Shown in pieces: positions 25,501-42,400 of a DNA stretch of 64,000 bases (positions are counted from its first letter, which is position 1; each line of letters starts with the position of its first letter). Location of the stretch: NCBI GenBank assembly GCA_964019415.1, contig OZ025888.1, positions 516,001 to 580,000 of the forward strand, given 5' to 3'. The notes below the pieces were generated by a model that was not told the origin of the DNA, did no database searches, and worked only from the letters and a program-made list of their open reading frames with translations. The translations under genes were made by a program, and so were the position numbers. This DNA is from Ianthella basta (Eukaryota; Porifera; Demospongiae; Verongiida; Ianthellidae).

Positions 25501-28500
25501 CTGCCCATTTAATACATAGTGTCCCCCTAGGACACTGCCCATTTAATACATAGTGTCCCCCTAGGACACTACCCATTTAATACGTAGTGTCCCCCTAGGA
25601 CACTACTTATTTAATACGTAGTGTTCCCCTAGTACACTGCCCATTTAATACATGGTGTCCCCCTAGTACACTGCCCATTTAATACGTAGTGTCCCCCTAG
25701 GACACTACCCATTTAATACGTAGTGTCCCCCTAGGACACTACCCATTTAATACGTAGTGTTCCCCTAGGACACTACCCATTTAATACATAGTGTCCCCCT
25801 AGGACACTACCCATTTAATACGTAGTGTTCCCCTAGTACACTACCCATTTAATACATAGTGTCCCCCTAGTACACTGCCCATTTAATACGTAGTGTCCCC
25901 CTAGGACACTACCCATTTAATACGTTGTGTTCCCCTAGTACACTACCCATTTAATACGTAGTGTCCCCCTAGTACATTACCCATTTAATACATAGTGTCC
26001 GCCTAGTACATTACCCATTTAATACATAGTGTCCCCCTAGGACACTACCCATTTAATACGTAGTGTCCCCCTAGTACACTACCCATTTAATACGTAGTGT
26101 CCCCCTAGTACATTACCCATTTAATACGTAGTGTCCCCCTAGTACATTACCCATTTAATACATAGTGTTCCCCTAGTACACTACCCATTTAATGCGTAGT
26201 GTCCCCTTAGTACATGACCCATTTAATACATAGTGTCCCCCTAGGACACTACCCATTTAATACGTAGTGTCCCCCTAGGACACTACCCATTTAATACGTA
26301 GTGTCCCCTAGTACACTGCCCATTTAATACGTAGTGTCCCCTTAGGACACTACCCATTTAATACGTAGTGTCCCCTAGTACACTGCCCATTTAATACGTA
26401 GTGTCTCCCTAGTACACTGCCCATTTAATACGTAGTGTCCCTCTAGGACACTACCCTTTTAATACATAGTGTCCCCCTAGTACACTACCCATTTAATACG
26501 TAGTGTCCCCCTAGGACACTACCCATTTAATACGTAGTGTCCCCTAGTACACTGCCCATTTAATACGTAGTGTCTCCCTAGTACACTGCCCATTTAATAC
26601 GTAGTGTCCCCCTAGTACACTACCCATTTAATACGTAGTGTCCCCCTAGTACACTACCCATTTAATACGTAATGTCTCTCTAGTACACTGCCCATTTAAT
26701 ACGCAGTGTCCCCCTAGTACACTGCCCATTTAATACGTAGTGTTCCCCTAGGACACTACCCATTTAATACATAGTGTCCCCCTAGTACACTACCCATTTA
26801 ATACGTAGTGTCCCCCTAGGACACTACCCATTTAATACGTAGTGTCCCCCTAGGACACTGCCCATTTAATACGTAGTGTCCCCCTAGTACATTACCCATT
26901 TAATACGTAGTGTCCCCCTAGTATACTACCCATTTAATACATAGTGTCCTTCTAGTACACTACCCATTTAATACGTAGTGTCCCTTTAGGACACTACCCA
27001 TTTAATACGTAGTGTTCCCCTAGGACACTACCCATTTAATACATAGTGTTCCCCTAGGACACTACCCATTTAATACGTAATGTTCCCCTAGGACACTACC
27101 CATCTAATACGTAGTGTTCCCCTAGGACATTACCCATTTAATACGTAGTGTCCCCTTAGTACACTACCCATTTAATACAGAATTTCCCCCTAGTACACTA
27201 CCCATTTAATACATAGTGTCCCCCTAGGACACTACCCATTTAATACGTAGTGTCCCCCTAGTATACTACCCATTTAATACATAGTGTCCCCCTAGTACAC
27301 TACCCATTTAATACGTAGTGTCCCCCTAGTACACTACCCATTTAATACGTAGTGTCCCCCTAGTATACTGCCCATTTAATACATAGTGTCCCCCTAGTAT
27401 ACTACCCATTTAATACATAGTGTCCCCCTAGTACACTATCCATTTAATACATAGTGTCCCCCTAGTACATTACCCATTTAATACATAGTGTCCCCCTAGT
27501 ACACTACCCATTTAATACGTAGTGTCCCCCTAGTACACTACCCATTTAATGCGTAGTGTTCCCCTAGGACACTACCCATTTAATACGTAGTGTTACCCTA
27601 GGACACTACCCATTTAATACGTAGTGTCCCCCTAGTACACTACCCATTTAATACGTAGTGTCCCCCTAGTACACTACCCATTTAATACGTAGTGTCCCCC
27701 TAGGACACTACACATTTAATACGTAGTGTTCCTCTAGGACACTACCCATTTAATACGTAGTGTTTCCCTAGGACACTACCCATTTAATACGTAGTGTCCC
27801 CCTAGTACATTACCCATTTAATACGTAGTGTCCCCTAGTATACTGCCCATTTAATACGTAGTGTCCCCCTAGGACACTACCCATTTAATACGTAGTGTCC
27901 CCCTAGTACACTGCCCATTTAATACGTAGTGTCCCCCTAGGACACTACCCATTTAATACGTAGTGTTTCCCTAGTACACTGCCCATTTAATACGTAGTGT
28001 CACCCTAGGACACTACTCATTTAATACGTAGTGTCCCCCTAGTACATTACCCATTTAAAACATAGTGTCCCCCTAGTACACTACCCATTTAATACATAGT
28101 GTCCCCCTAGTACACTGCCCATTTAATACATAGTGTCCCCCTAGGACACTACCCATTTAATACGTAGTGTTCCCCTAGTACACTACCCATTTAATACGTA
28201 GTGTCCCTAGTACACTACCCATTTAATACATAGTGTCCCCCTAGGACACTACCCATTTAATACGTAGTGTTCCCCTAGTACACTACCCATTTAATACGTA
28301 GTGTTCCCCTAGTACACTACCCATTTAATACGTAGTGTCCCCCTAGTACACTACACATTTAATACGTAGTGTCCCCCTAGGACACTACCCATTTAATACG
28401 TGGTGTCCCCCTAGTACACTACTCATTTAATACATAGTGTCCCCCTAGTACACTACTTATTTAATACGTAGTGTCCCCCTAGGACACTAGCCATTTAATA

Positions 28501-31500
28501 CGTGGTGTCCCCCTAGTACACTACCCATTTAATACGTAGTGTCCCCCTAGTACACTACCCATTTAATACATAGTGTCCCCCTAGTACACTGCCCATTTAA
28601 TACGTGGTGTCCCCCTAGGACACTACCCATTCAATACATAGTGTCCCCCTAGTGCACTACCCATTTAATACGTAGTGTCCCCCTAGGACACTACCCATTT
28701 AAAACATAGTGTCCTCCTAGTACACTACCCATTTAATACGTAGTGTCCCCCTAGTACATTACCCATTTAATACATAGTGTTCCCCTAGGACACTGCCCAT
28801 TTAATACGTAGTGTCTCCCTAGGACACTTCCCATTTAATACGTAGTGTTCCTCTAGGACACGACCCATTTAATACGTAGTATCCCCCTAGGACACTACCC
28901 ATTTAATACGTAGTGTCCCCTAGTATACTGCCCATTTAATACGTAGTGTCCCCCTAGGACACTACCCATTTAATACGTAGTGTCCCCCTAGTACACTGCC
29001 CATTTAATACGTAGTGTCCCCCTAGGACATTACCCATTTAATAAGTAGTGTTTCCCTAGTACACTGCCCATTTAATACGTAGTGTCCCCCTAGTACACTA
29101 CCCATTTAATACGTAGTGTCCCCCTAGGACACTACCCATTTAATACATAGTGTCCCCCTAGTACACTACCCATTTAATACGTAGTGTCCCCCTAGTACAT
29201 TACCCATTTAATACGTAGTGTCCCCCTATTACACTACCCATTTAATACGTTGTGTCCCCCTAGGACACTACTCATTTAATACGTAGTGTCCCCCTAGTAC
29301 ATTACCCATTTAATACATAGTGTCCCCCTAGCACACTACCCATTTAATACATAGTGTCCCCCTAGTACACTGCCCATTTAATACATAGTGTCCCCCTAGT
29401 ACACTACCCATTTAATACATAGTGTCCCCCTAGGACACTACCCATTTAATACGTAGTGTCCCCCTAGGACACTACCCATTTAATACATAGTGTCCCCCTA
29501 GGACACTACCCATTTAATACATAGTGTCCCCCTAGGACACTACCCATTTAATACATAGTGTCCCCCTAGGACACTACCCATTTAATACGTAGTGTCCCCC
29601 TAGTACACTACCCATTTAATACGTAGTGTCCCCCTAGTACACTACCCATTTAATACGTAGTGTCCCCCTAGGACACTACCCATTTAATACGTAGTGTCCC
29701 CCTAGTACATTACCCATTTAATACATAGTGTCCCCCTAGCACACTACCCATTTAATACATAGTGTCCCCCTAGTACACTGCCCATTTAATACATAGTGTC
29801 CCCCTAGTACACTGCCCATTTAATACATAGTGTCCCCCTAGGACATTACCCATTTAATACGTAGTGTCCCCCTAGGACACTACCCATTTAATACGTAGTG
29901 TTCCCCTAGTACACTGCCCATTTAATACATAGTGTCCCCTTAGTACACTGCCCATTTAATACGTAGTGTCCCCCTAGGACACTACCCATTTAATACATAG
30001 TGTCCCCCTAGAACACTACCCATTTAATACGTAGTGTTCCCCTAGGACACTACCCATTTAATACACAGTGTCCCCCTAGGACACTACCCATTTAATACGT
30101 AGTGTTCCCCTAGTACACTGCCCATTTAATACATAGTGTCCCCCTAGTACACTGCCCATTTAATACGTAGTGTCCCCCTAGTACACTACCCATTTAATAC
30201 GTAGTGTTCCCCTAGTACACTACCCATTTAATACGTAGTGTCCCCCTAGTACATTACCCATTTAATACATAGTGTCCGCCTAGTACATTACCCATTTAAT
30301 ACATAGTGTCCCCCTAGGACACTACCCATTTAATACGTAGTGTCCCCCAGTACACTACCCATTTAATACGTAGTGTCCCCCTAGTACATTACCCATTTAA
30401 TACGTAGTGTCCCCCTAGTACATTACCCATTTAATACATAGTGTCCCCCTAGGACACTACCCATTTAATACGTAGTGTTCCCCTAGGACACTACCCATTT
30501 AATACGTAGTGTCCCCTAGTACACTGCCCATTTAATACGTAGTGTCCCCCTAGGACACTACCCATTTATTACGTAGTGTCCCCTAGTACACTGCCCATTT
30601 AATACGTAGTGTCTCCCTAGTACACTGCCCATTTAATACGTAGTGTCCCCCTAGGACACTACCCATTTAATACATAGTTTCCCCCTAGTACACTACCCAT
30701 TTAATGCGTAGTGTCCCCCTAGGACACTACCCATTTAATAAGTAGTGTCCCCTAGTACACTGCCCATTTAATACGTAGTGTCTCCCTAGTACACTGCCCA
30801 TTTAATACGTAGTGTCCCCCTAGTACACTACCCATTTAATACGTAGTGTCCCCTTAGTACACTACCCATTTAATACGTAGTGTCTCCCTAGTACACTGCC
30901 CATTTAATACGCAGTGTCCCCCTAGTACACTGCCCATTTAATACGTAGTGTTCCCCTAGGACACTACCCATTTAATACATAGTGTCCCCCTAGTACACTA
31001 CCCATTTAATACGTAGTGTCCCCCTAGTACACTACCCATTTAATACGTAGTGTCCCCCTAGGACACTGCCCATTTAATACGTAGTGTCCCCCTAGTACAT
31101 TACCCATTTAATACGTAGTGTCCCCCTAGTACACTACCCATTTAATACATAGTGTCCCCCTAGTACACTACCCATTTAATACGTAGTGTCCCCCTAGGAC
31201 ACTACCCATTTAATACGTAGTGTTCCCCTAGGACACTACCCATTTAATACATAGTGTTCCCCTAGGACACTACCCATTTAATACGTAGTGTTCCCCTAGG
31301 ACACTACCCATCTAATACGTAGTGTTCCCCTAGGACATTACCCATTTAATACGTAGTGTCCCCTTAGTACACTACCCATTTAATACAGAATTTCCCCCTA
31401 GTACACTACCCATTTAATACATAGTGTCCCCCTAGGACACTACCCATTTAATACGTAGTGTCCCCCTAGTATACTACCCATTTAATACATAGTGTCCCCC

Positions 31501-34500
31501 TAGTACACTACCCATTTAATACGTAGTGTCCCCCTAGTACACTACCCATTTAATACGTAGTGTCCCCCTAATATACTACCCATTTAATACATAGTGTCCC
31601 CCTAGTATACTACCCATTTAATACATAGTGTCCCCCTAGTAGACTATCCATTTAATACATAGTGTCCCCCTAGTACATTACCCATTTAATACATAGTGTC
31701 TCCCTAGTACATTACCCATTTAATACATAGTGTCCCCCTAGTACACTACCCATTTAATACGTAGTGTCCCCCTAGGACACTACTCATTTAGTACGTAGTG
31801 TCCCCCTAGTACATTACCCATTTAATACATAGTGTCCCCCTAGCACACTACCCATTTAATACATAGTGTCCCCCTAGTACACTGCCCATTTAATACATAG
31901 TGTCCCCCTAGTACACTACCCATTTAATACATAGTGTCCCCCTAGGACACTACCCATTTAATACGTAGTGTCCCCCTAGGACACTACCCATTTAATACAT
32001 AGTGTCCCCCTAGGACACTACCCATTTAATACATAGTGTCCCCCTAGGACACTACCCATTTAATACATAGTGTCCCCCTAGTACACTACCCATTTAATAC
32101 GTAGTGTCCCCCTAGGACACTACCCATTTAATACGTAGTGTCCCCCTAGTACACTACCCATTTAATACGTAGTGTCCCCCTAGGACACTACTCATTTAAT
32201 ACGTAGTGTCCCCCTAGTACATTACCCATTTAATACATAGTGTCCCCCTAGCACACTACCCATTTAATACATAGTATCCCCCTAGTACACTGCCCATTTA
32301 ATACATAGTGTCCCCCTAGTACACTGCCCATTTAATACATAGTGTCCCCCTATGACACTACCCATTTAATACGTAGTGTCCCCCTAGGACACTACCCATT
32401 TAATACGTAGTGTTCCCCTAGTGCACTGCCCATTTAATACATAGTGTCCCCCTAGTACATTGCCCATTTAATACGTAGTGTCCCCCTAGGACACTACCCA
32501 TTTAATACATAGTGTCCCCCTAGGACACTGCCCATTTAATACGTAGTGTTCCCCTAGGACACTACCCATTTAATACATAGTGTCCCCCTAGGACACTACC
32601 CATTTAATACGTAGTGTTCCCCTAGTACACTGCCCATTTAATACATAGTGTCCCCCTAGTACATTACCCATTTAATACATAGTGTCCGCCTAGTACATTA
32701 CCCATTTAATACATAGTGTCCCCCTAGGACACTACCCATTTAATACGTAGCGTTCCCCTAGTACACTACCCATTTAATACGTAGTGTCCCCCTAGTACAT
32801 TACCCATTTAATACGTAGTGTCCCCCTAGTACATTACCCATTTAATACATAGTGTTCCCTTAGTACACTACCCATTTAATGCGTAGTGTCCCCCTAGTAC
32901 ATTACCCATTTAATACATAGTGTCCCCCTAGGATACTACCCATTTAATACGTAGTGTCCCCCTAGGACACTACCCATTTAATACGTAGTGTCCCCTAGTG
33001 CACTGCCCATTTAATACGTAGTGTCCCCCTAGGACACTACCCATTTAATACGTAGTGTCCCCTAGTACACTGCCCATTTAATACGTAGTGTCTCCCTAGT
33101 ACACTGCCCATTTAATACGTAGTGTCCCCCTAGGACACTACCCATTTAATACATAGTGTCCCCCTAGTACACTACCCATTTAATACGTAGTGTTCCCCTA
33201 GGACACTACCCATTTAATACGTAGTGTCCCCTAGTACACTGCCCATTTAATACGTAGTGTTTCCCTAGGACACTACCCATTAAATACGTAGTGTTCCCCT
33301 AGGACACTACCCATTTAATACATAGTGTCCCCCTAGGACACTACCCATTTAATACGTAGTGTTCCCCTAGTACACTGCCCATTTAATACATAGTGTCCCC
33401 CTAGTACACTGCCCATTTAATACGTAGTGTCCCCCTAGTACACTACCCATTTAATACGTAGTGTTCCCCTAGTACACTACCCATTTAATACGTAGTGTCC
33501 CCCTAGTACATTACCCATTTAATACATAGTGTCCGCCTAGTACATTACCCATTTAATACATAGTGTCCCCCTAGGACACTACTCATTTAATACATAGTGT
33601 CCCCCTAGTACACTACCCATTTAATGCGTAGTGTCCCCCTAGTACATTACCCATTTAATACATAGTGTCCCCCTAGGACACTACCCATTTAATACGTAGT
33701 GTCCCCCTAGGACACTACCCATTTAATACGTAGTGTCCCCTAGTGCACTGCCCATTTAATACGTAGTGTCCCCCTATTACACTACCCATTTAATACGTAG
33801 TGTCCCCTAGTACACTGCCCATTTAATACGTAGTGTCTCCCTAGTACACTGCCCATTCAATACGTAGTGTCCCCCTAGGACACTACCCATTTAATACATA
33901 GTGTCCCCCTAGTACACTACCCATTTAATACGTAGTGTTCCCCTAGGACACTACCCATTTAATACGTAGTGTCCCCTAGTACACTGCCCATTTAATACGT
34001 AGTGTCTCCCTAGTACACTGCCCATTTAATACGTAGTGTCCCCCTAGTACACTACCCATTTAATACGTAGTGTCCCCCTAGTACACTATCCATTTAATAC
34101 GTAGTGTCTCCCTAGTACACTGCCCATTTAATACGCAGTGTCCCCCTAGTACACTGCCCATTTAATACGTAGTGTTCCCCAAGGACACTACCCATTTAAT
34201 ACATAGTGTCCCCCTAGTACACTACCCATTTAATACGTAGTGTCCCCCTAGGACACTGCCCATTTAATACGTAGTGTCCCCCTAGGACACTGCCCATTTA
34301 ATACGTAGTGTCCCCCTAGTACATTACCCATTTAATACGTAGTGTCCCCCTAGTACACTACCCATTTAATACATAGTGTCCCCCTAGTACACTACCCATT
34401 TAATACGTAGTGTCCCCCTAGGACACTACCCATTTAATACGTAGTGTTCCCCTAGGACACTACCCATTTAATACATAGTGTTCCCCTAGGACACTACCCA

Positions 34501-36449
34501 TTTAATACGTAGTGTTCCCCTAGGACACTACCCATCTAATACGTAGTGTTCCCCTAGGACATTACTTATTTAATACGTAGTGTCCCCTTAGTACACTACC
34601 CATTTAATACAGAATTTCCCCCTAGTACACTACCCATTTAATACATAGTGTCCCCCTAGGACACTACCCATTTAATACGTAGTGTCCCCCTAGTATACTA
34701 CCCATTTAATACATAGTGTCCCCCTAGTACACTACCCATTTAATACGTAGTGTCCCCCTAGTACACTACCCATTTAATACGTAGTGTCCCTCTAGTATAC
34801 TACCCATTTAATACATAGTGTCCCCCTAGTATACTACCCATTTAATACATAGTGTCCCCCTAGTACACTATCCATTTAATACATAGTGTCCCCCTAGTAC
34901 ATTACCCATTTAATACATAGTGTCCCCCTAGTACACTACCCATTTAATACGTAGTGTCCCCCTAGTACACTACCCATTTAATACGTAGTGTTCCCCTAGG
35001 ACACTACCCATTTAATACGTAGTGTTCCCCTAGGACACTACCCATTTAATACGTAGTGTCCCCCTAGTACACTACCCATTTAATACGTAGTGTCCCCCTA
35101 GTACACTACCCATTTAATACGTAGTGTCCCCCTAGGACACTACACATTTAATACGTAGTGTTCCTCTAGGACACTACCCATTTAATACGTAGTGTTCCCC
35201 TAGGACACTACCCATTTAATACATAGTGTCCCCCTAGTACATTACCCATTTAATACGTAGTGTCCCCCTAGTACATTACCCATTTAATGCGTAGTGTCCC
35301 CCTAGGACACTACCCATTTAATACATAGTGTCCCCCTAGTACACTACCCATTTAATACGTAGTGTCCCCCTAGGACACTACCCATTTAATACGTAGTGTT
35401 CCCCTAGGACACTACCCATTTAATACATAGTGTTCCCCTAGGACACTACCCATTTAATACGTAGTGTTCCCCTAGGACACTACCCATCTAATACGTAGTG
35501 TTCCCCTAGGACATTACCTATTTAATACGTAGTGTCCCCTTAGTACACTACCCATTTAATACAGAATTTCCCCCTAGTACACTACCCATTTAATACATAG
35601 TGTCCCCCTAGGACACTACCCATTTAATACGTAGTGTCCCCCTAGTATACTACCCATTTAATACATAGTGTCCCCTTAGTATACTACCCATTTAATACGT
35701 AGTGTCCCCTTAGTACACTACCCATTTAATACAGAATTTCTCCCTAGTACACTACCCATTTAATACATAGTGTCCCCCTAGTACACTACCCATTTAATAC
35801 GTAGTGTCCCCTTAGTACACTACCCATTTAATACGTAGTGTCCCCCTAGTATACTACCCATTTAATACATAGTGTCCCCCTAGTAAACTACCCATTTAAT
35901 ACATAGTGTCCCCCTAGTACACTATCCATTTAATACATAGTGTCCCCCTAGTACATTACCCATTTAATACATAGTGTCCCCCTAGTACACTACCCATTTA
36001 ATACGTAGTGTCCCCCTAGTACACTACCCATTTAATACGTAGTGTTCCCCTAGGACATTACCCATTTAATACGTAGTGTCCCCCTAGGACACTACCCATT
36101 TAATACGTAGTGTCCCCCTAGGACACTACTCATTTAATACAAAGTGTCCCCCTAGTACATTACCCATTTAATACGTAGTGTCCCCCTAGTACATTACCCA
36201 TTTAATACGTAGTGTCCCCCTAGTACATTACCCATTTAATACGTAGTGTCCCCCTAGGACACTACCCATTTAATACGTAGTGCCCCCCTAGGACACTACT
36301 CATTTAATACGTAGTGTTCCCCTAGTACATTACCCATTTAATACGTAGTATCCCCCTAGTACATTACCCATTTAATACGTAGTGTCCCCCTAGTACATTA
36401 CCCATTTAATACGTAGTGTCCCTCTAGGACACTACCCATTTAATACGTA

Positions 36450-39400
36450 GTGCCCCACTAGGACACTACCCATTTAATACATGGTGTTCCCCTAGGACAC
36501 TGCCCATTTAATACGTAGTGTCCCCCTAGTACACTACCCATTTAATACGTAGTGTCCCCCTAGTACACTACCCATTTAATACGTAGTGTTCCCCTAGTAC
36601 ATTACCCATTTAATACGTAGTATCCCCCTAGTACATTACCCATTTAATACGTAGTGTCCCCCTAGTACATTACCCATTTAATACGTAGTGTCCCCCTAGT
36701 ACATTACCCATTTAATACGTAGTGTCCCCCTAGGACACTACCCATTTAATACGCAGTGTTCCCCTAGGACACTACTCATTTAATACATAGTGTCCCCCTA
36801 GGACACTACCCATTTAATACGTAGTATCCCCCTAGGACACTACCCATTTAATACGTAGTGTCCCCCTAGGACACTACCCATATAATACATAGTGTCCCCC
36901 TAGGACACTGCCCATTTAATACATAGTGTCCCCCTAGGACACTACCCATTTAATACGTAGTATCCCTCTAGGACACTGCCCATTTAATACATAGTGTCCC
37001 CCTAGTACACTACCCATTTAATACGTAGTGTCCCCCTAGGACACTACCCATTTAATACGTAGTGTCCCCCTAGGACACGACCCATTTAATACATAGTGTC
37101 CCCCTAGGACACTACCCATTTAATACGTAGTGTCCCCCTAGGACACTACCCATTTAATACGTAGTATCCCCCTAGGACACTGCCCATTTAATACATAGTG
37201 TCCCCCTAGTACACTACCCATTTAATACGTAGTGATCCCCTAGGACACTACCAATTTAATACGTAGTGTCCCCCTAGTACACTACCCATTTAATACGTAG
37301 TGTTCCCCTAGGACACTACCCATTTAATACGTAGTGTCCCCCTAGTACACTACCCATTTATTACGTAGTGTTCCCCTAGGACACTACCCATTTAATACGT
37401 AGTGTCCCCCTAGTACACTACCCATTTAATACATAGTGTTCCCCTAGGACACTACCCATTTAATACATAGTGTCCCCCTAGTACACTGCCCATTTAATAC
37501 GTAGTGTCCCCCTAGTACACTGCCCATTTAATATGTAGTGTCCCCCTAGGACACTATACCCATTTAATACGTAGTGTTCCCCTAGGACACTACCCATTTA
37601 ATACGAAGTGTCCCCCTAGCACACTGCCCATTTAATACGTAGTGTCCCCCTAGTACACTACCCATTTAATGCGTAGTGTCCCCCTAGTACACTACCCATT
37701 TAATCCGTAGTGTCCCCCTAGTACACTACCCATTTAATGCATAGTGTCCCCCTAGGACACTACCCATTTAATACGTAGTGTCCCCCTAGTACACTACCCA
37801 TTTAATGCGTAGTGTCCCCCTAGGACACTACTCATTTAATACGTAATGTCCCCCTAGGACACTACCCATTTAATACGTAGTGTTCCCCTAGGACACTACC
37901 CATTTAATACGTAGTGTCCCCCTAGGACACTACCCATTTAATACGTAGTGTTCCCCTAGTACACTACCCATTTATTGCGTAGTGTCCCCCTAGTACACTA
38001 CCCATTTAATGCGTAGTGTCCCCCTAGGACACTACTCATTTAATACGTAGTGTCCCCCTAGGACACTACCCATTTAATACGTAGTGTTCCCCTAGTACAC
38101 TACTCATTTAATACGTAGTGTCCCCCTAGGACACTACTCATTTAATACGTAGTGTCCCCCTAGGACACTGCACATTTAATACGTAGTGTCCCCCTAGGAC
38201 ACTGCCCATTTAATACATAGTGTCCCCCTAGTACACTACCCATTTAATACGTAGTGTCCCCCTAGGACACTACACATTTAATACGTAGTGTTCCCCTAGT
38301 ACACTACCCATTTAATACGTAGTGTCCCCCTAGTACACTACCCATTTAATACGTAGTGTCCCCCTAGTACACTACCCATTTAATACGTAGTGTCTCCCTA
38401 GTACACTGCCCATTTAATACGTAGTGTCCCCCTAGGACACTACACATTTAATACGTAGTGTCCCCCTAGGACACTACACATTTAATACGTAGTGTTCCCC
38501 TAGTACACTACCCATTTAATACGTAGTGTCTCCCTAGTACACTGCCCATTTAATACGCAGTGTCCCCCTAGTACACTGCCCATTTAATACGTAGTGTTCC
38601 CCTAGGACACTACCCATTTAATACATAGTGTCCCCCTAGTACACTACCCATTTAATACGTAGTGTCCCCCTAGGACACTACCCATTTAATACGTAGTGTC
38701 CCCCTAGGACACTGCCCATTTAATACGTACTGTCCCCCTAGTACATTACCCATTTAATACGTAGTGTCTCCCTAGTAAATTACCCATTTAATACATAGTG
38801 TCCCCCTAGTACACTACCCATTTAATACGTAGTGTCCCCCTAGGACAATACCCATTTAATACGTAGTGTTCCCCTAGGACACTACCCATTTAATACATAG
38901 TGTTCTTCTAGGACACTATCCATTTAATACGTAGTATCCCCCTAGTACATTACCCATTTAATACGTAGTGTCCCCCTAGTACATTACCCATTTAATACGT
39001 AGTGTCCCCCTAGGACACTACCCATTTAATACGTAGTGCCCCACTAGGACACTACCCATTTAATACATGGTGTTCCCCTAGGACACTGCCCATTTAATAC
39101 GTAGTGTCCCCCTAGTACACTACCCATTTAATACGTAGTGTCCCCCTAGTACACTACCCATTTAATACGTAGTGTTCCCCTAGTACATTACCCATTTAAT
39201 ACGTAGTATCCCCCTAGTACATTACCCATTTAATACGTAGTGTCCCCCTAGTACATTACCCATTCAATACGTAGTGTCCCCCTAGTACATTACCCATTTA
39301 ATACGTAGTGTCCCCCTAGGACACTACCCATTTAATACGCAGTGTTCCCCTAGGACACTACTCATTTAATACATAGTGTCCCCCTAGCACACTACCCATT

Positions 39401-42400
39401 TAATTCGTAGTATCTCCCTAGGACAATACCCATTTAATACGTAGTGTCCCCCTAGGACACTACCCATATAATACATAGTGTCCCCCTAGGACACTGCCCA
39501 TTTAATACATAGTGTCCCCCTAGGACACTACCCATTTAATACGTAGTATCCCTCTAGGACACTGCCCATTTAATACATAGTGTCCCCCTAGTACAATACC
39601 CATTTAATACGTAGTGTCCCCCTAGGACACTACCCATTTAATACGTAGTGTCCCCCTAGGACACTACCCATTTAATACATAGTGTCCCCCTAGGACACTA
39701 CCCATTTAATACGTAGTGTCCCCCTAGGACACTACCCATTTAATACGTAGTGTCCCCCTAGGACACTGCCCATTTAATACATAGTGTCCCCCTAGTACAC
39801 TACCCATTTAATACGTAGTGATCCCCTAGGACACTACCCATTTAATACGTAGTGTCCCCCTAGTACACTACCCATTTAATACGTAGTGTTCCCCTAGGAC
39901 ACTACCCATTTAATACGTAGTGTCCCCCTAGTACACTACCCATTTATTACGTAGTGTTCCCCTAGGACACTACCCATTTAATACGTAGTGTCCCCCTAGT
40001 ACACTACCCATTTAATACATAGTGTTCCCCTAGGACACTACCCATTTAATACAGAGTGTCCCCCTAGTACACTGCCCATTTAATACGTAGTGTCCCCCTA
40101 GTACACTGCCCATTTAATATGTAGTGTCCCCCTAGGACACTATACCCATTTAATACGTAGTGTTCCCCTAAGACACTACCCATTTAATACGTAGTGTCCC
40201 CCTAGCACACTGCCCATTTAATACGTAGTGTCCCCCTAGTACACTACCCATTTAATGCGTAGTGTCCCCCTAGTACGCTACCCATTTAATACGTAGTGTC
40301 CCCCTTGTACACTACCCATTTAATGCGTAGTGTCCCCCTAGGACACTACCCATTTAATACGTAGTGTCCCCCTAGAACACTACCCATTTAATGCGTAGTG
40401 TCCCCCTAGGACACTACTCATTTAATACGTAGTGTCCCCCTAGGACACTACTCATTTAATACGTAGTGTTCCCCTAGGACACTACCCATTTTATACGTAG
40501 TGTCCCCCTAGGACACTACCCATTTAAAACAGAGTGTCCCCCAAGTACACTGCCCATTTAATACGTAGTGTCCCCCTAGTACACTGCCCATTTAATATGT
40601 AGTGTCCCCCTAGGACACTATACCCATTTAATACGTAGTGTTCCCCTAAGACACTACCCATTTAATACGTAGTGTCCCCCTAGCACACTGCCCATTTAAT
40701 ACGTAGTGTCCCCCTAGTACACTACCCATTTAATGCGTAGTGTCCCCCTAGTACGCTACCCATTTAATACGTAGTGTCCCCCTTGTACACTACCCATTTA
40801 ATGCGTAGTGTCCCCCTAGGACACTACCCATTTAATACGTAGTGTCCCCCTAGAACACTACCCATTTAATGCGTAGTGTCCCCCTAGGACACTACTCATT
40901 TAATACGTAGTGTCCCCCTAGGACACTACTCATTTAATACGTAGTGTTCCCCTAGGACACTACCCATTTTATACATAGTGTTCCCCTAGGACACTACCCA
41001 TTTAATACAGAGTGTCCCCCTAGTACACTGCCCATTTAATACGTAGTGTCCCCCTAGTACACTGCCCATTTAATATGTAGTGTCCCCCTAGGACACTATA
41101 CCCATTTAATACGTAGTGTTCCCCTAAGACACTACCCATTTAATACGTAGTGTCCCCCTAGCACACTGCCCATTTAATACGTAGTGTCCCCCTAGTACAC
41201 TACCCATTTAATGCGTAGTGTCCCCCTAGTACGCTACCCATTTAATACGTAGTGTCCCCCTTGTACACTACCCATTTAATGCGTAGTGTCCCCCTAGGAC
41301 ACTACCCATTTAATACGTAGTGTCCCCCTAGAACACTACCCATTTAATGCGTAGTGTCCCCCTAGTACATTACCCATTTAATACGTAGTGTCCCCCTAGG
41401 ACACTACCCATTTAATACGTAGTGCCCCACTAGGACACTACCCATTTAATACATGGTGTTCCCCTAGGACACTGCCCATTTAATACGTAGTGTCCCCCTA
41501 GTACACTACCCATTTAATACGTAGTGTCCCCCTAGTACACTACCCATTTAATACGTAGTGTTCCCCTAGTACATTACCCATTTAATACGTAGTATCCCCC
41601 TAGTACATTACCCATTTAATACGTAGTGTCCCCCTAGTACATTACCCATTTAATACGTAGTGTCCCCCTAGTACATTACCCATTTAATACGTAGTGTCCC
41701 CCTAGGACACTACCCATTTAATACGCAGTGTTCCCCTAGGACACTACTCACTTAATACATAGTGTCCCCCTAGCACACTACCCATTTAATACGTAGTATC
41801 TCCCTAGGACACTACCCATTTAATACGTAGTGTCCCCCTAGGACACTACCCATATAATACATAGTGTCCCCCTAGGACACTGCCCATTTAATACATAGTG
41901 TCCCCCTAGGACACTACCCATTTAATACGTAGTATCCCTCTAGGACACTGCCCATTTAATACATAGTGTCCCCCTAGTACACTACCCATTTAATACGTAG
42001 TGTCCCCCTAGGACACTACCCATTTAATACGTAGTGTCCCCCTAGGACACTACCCATTTAATACATAGTGTCCCCCTAGGACACTACCCATTTAATACGT
42101 AGTGTCCCCCTAGGACACTACCCATTTAATACGTAGTGTCCCCCTAGGACACTGCCCATTTAATACATAGTGTCCCCCTAGTACACTACCCATTTAATAC
42201 GTAGTGATCCCCTAGGACACTACCCATTTAATACGTAGTGTCCCCCTAGTACACTACCCATTTAATACGTAGTGTTCCCCTAGGACACTACCCATTTAAT
42301 ACGTAGTGTCCCCCTAGTACACTACCCATTTATTACGTAGTGTTCCCCTAGGACACTACCCATTTAATACGTAGTGTCCCCCTAGTACACTACCCATTTA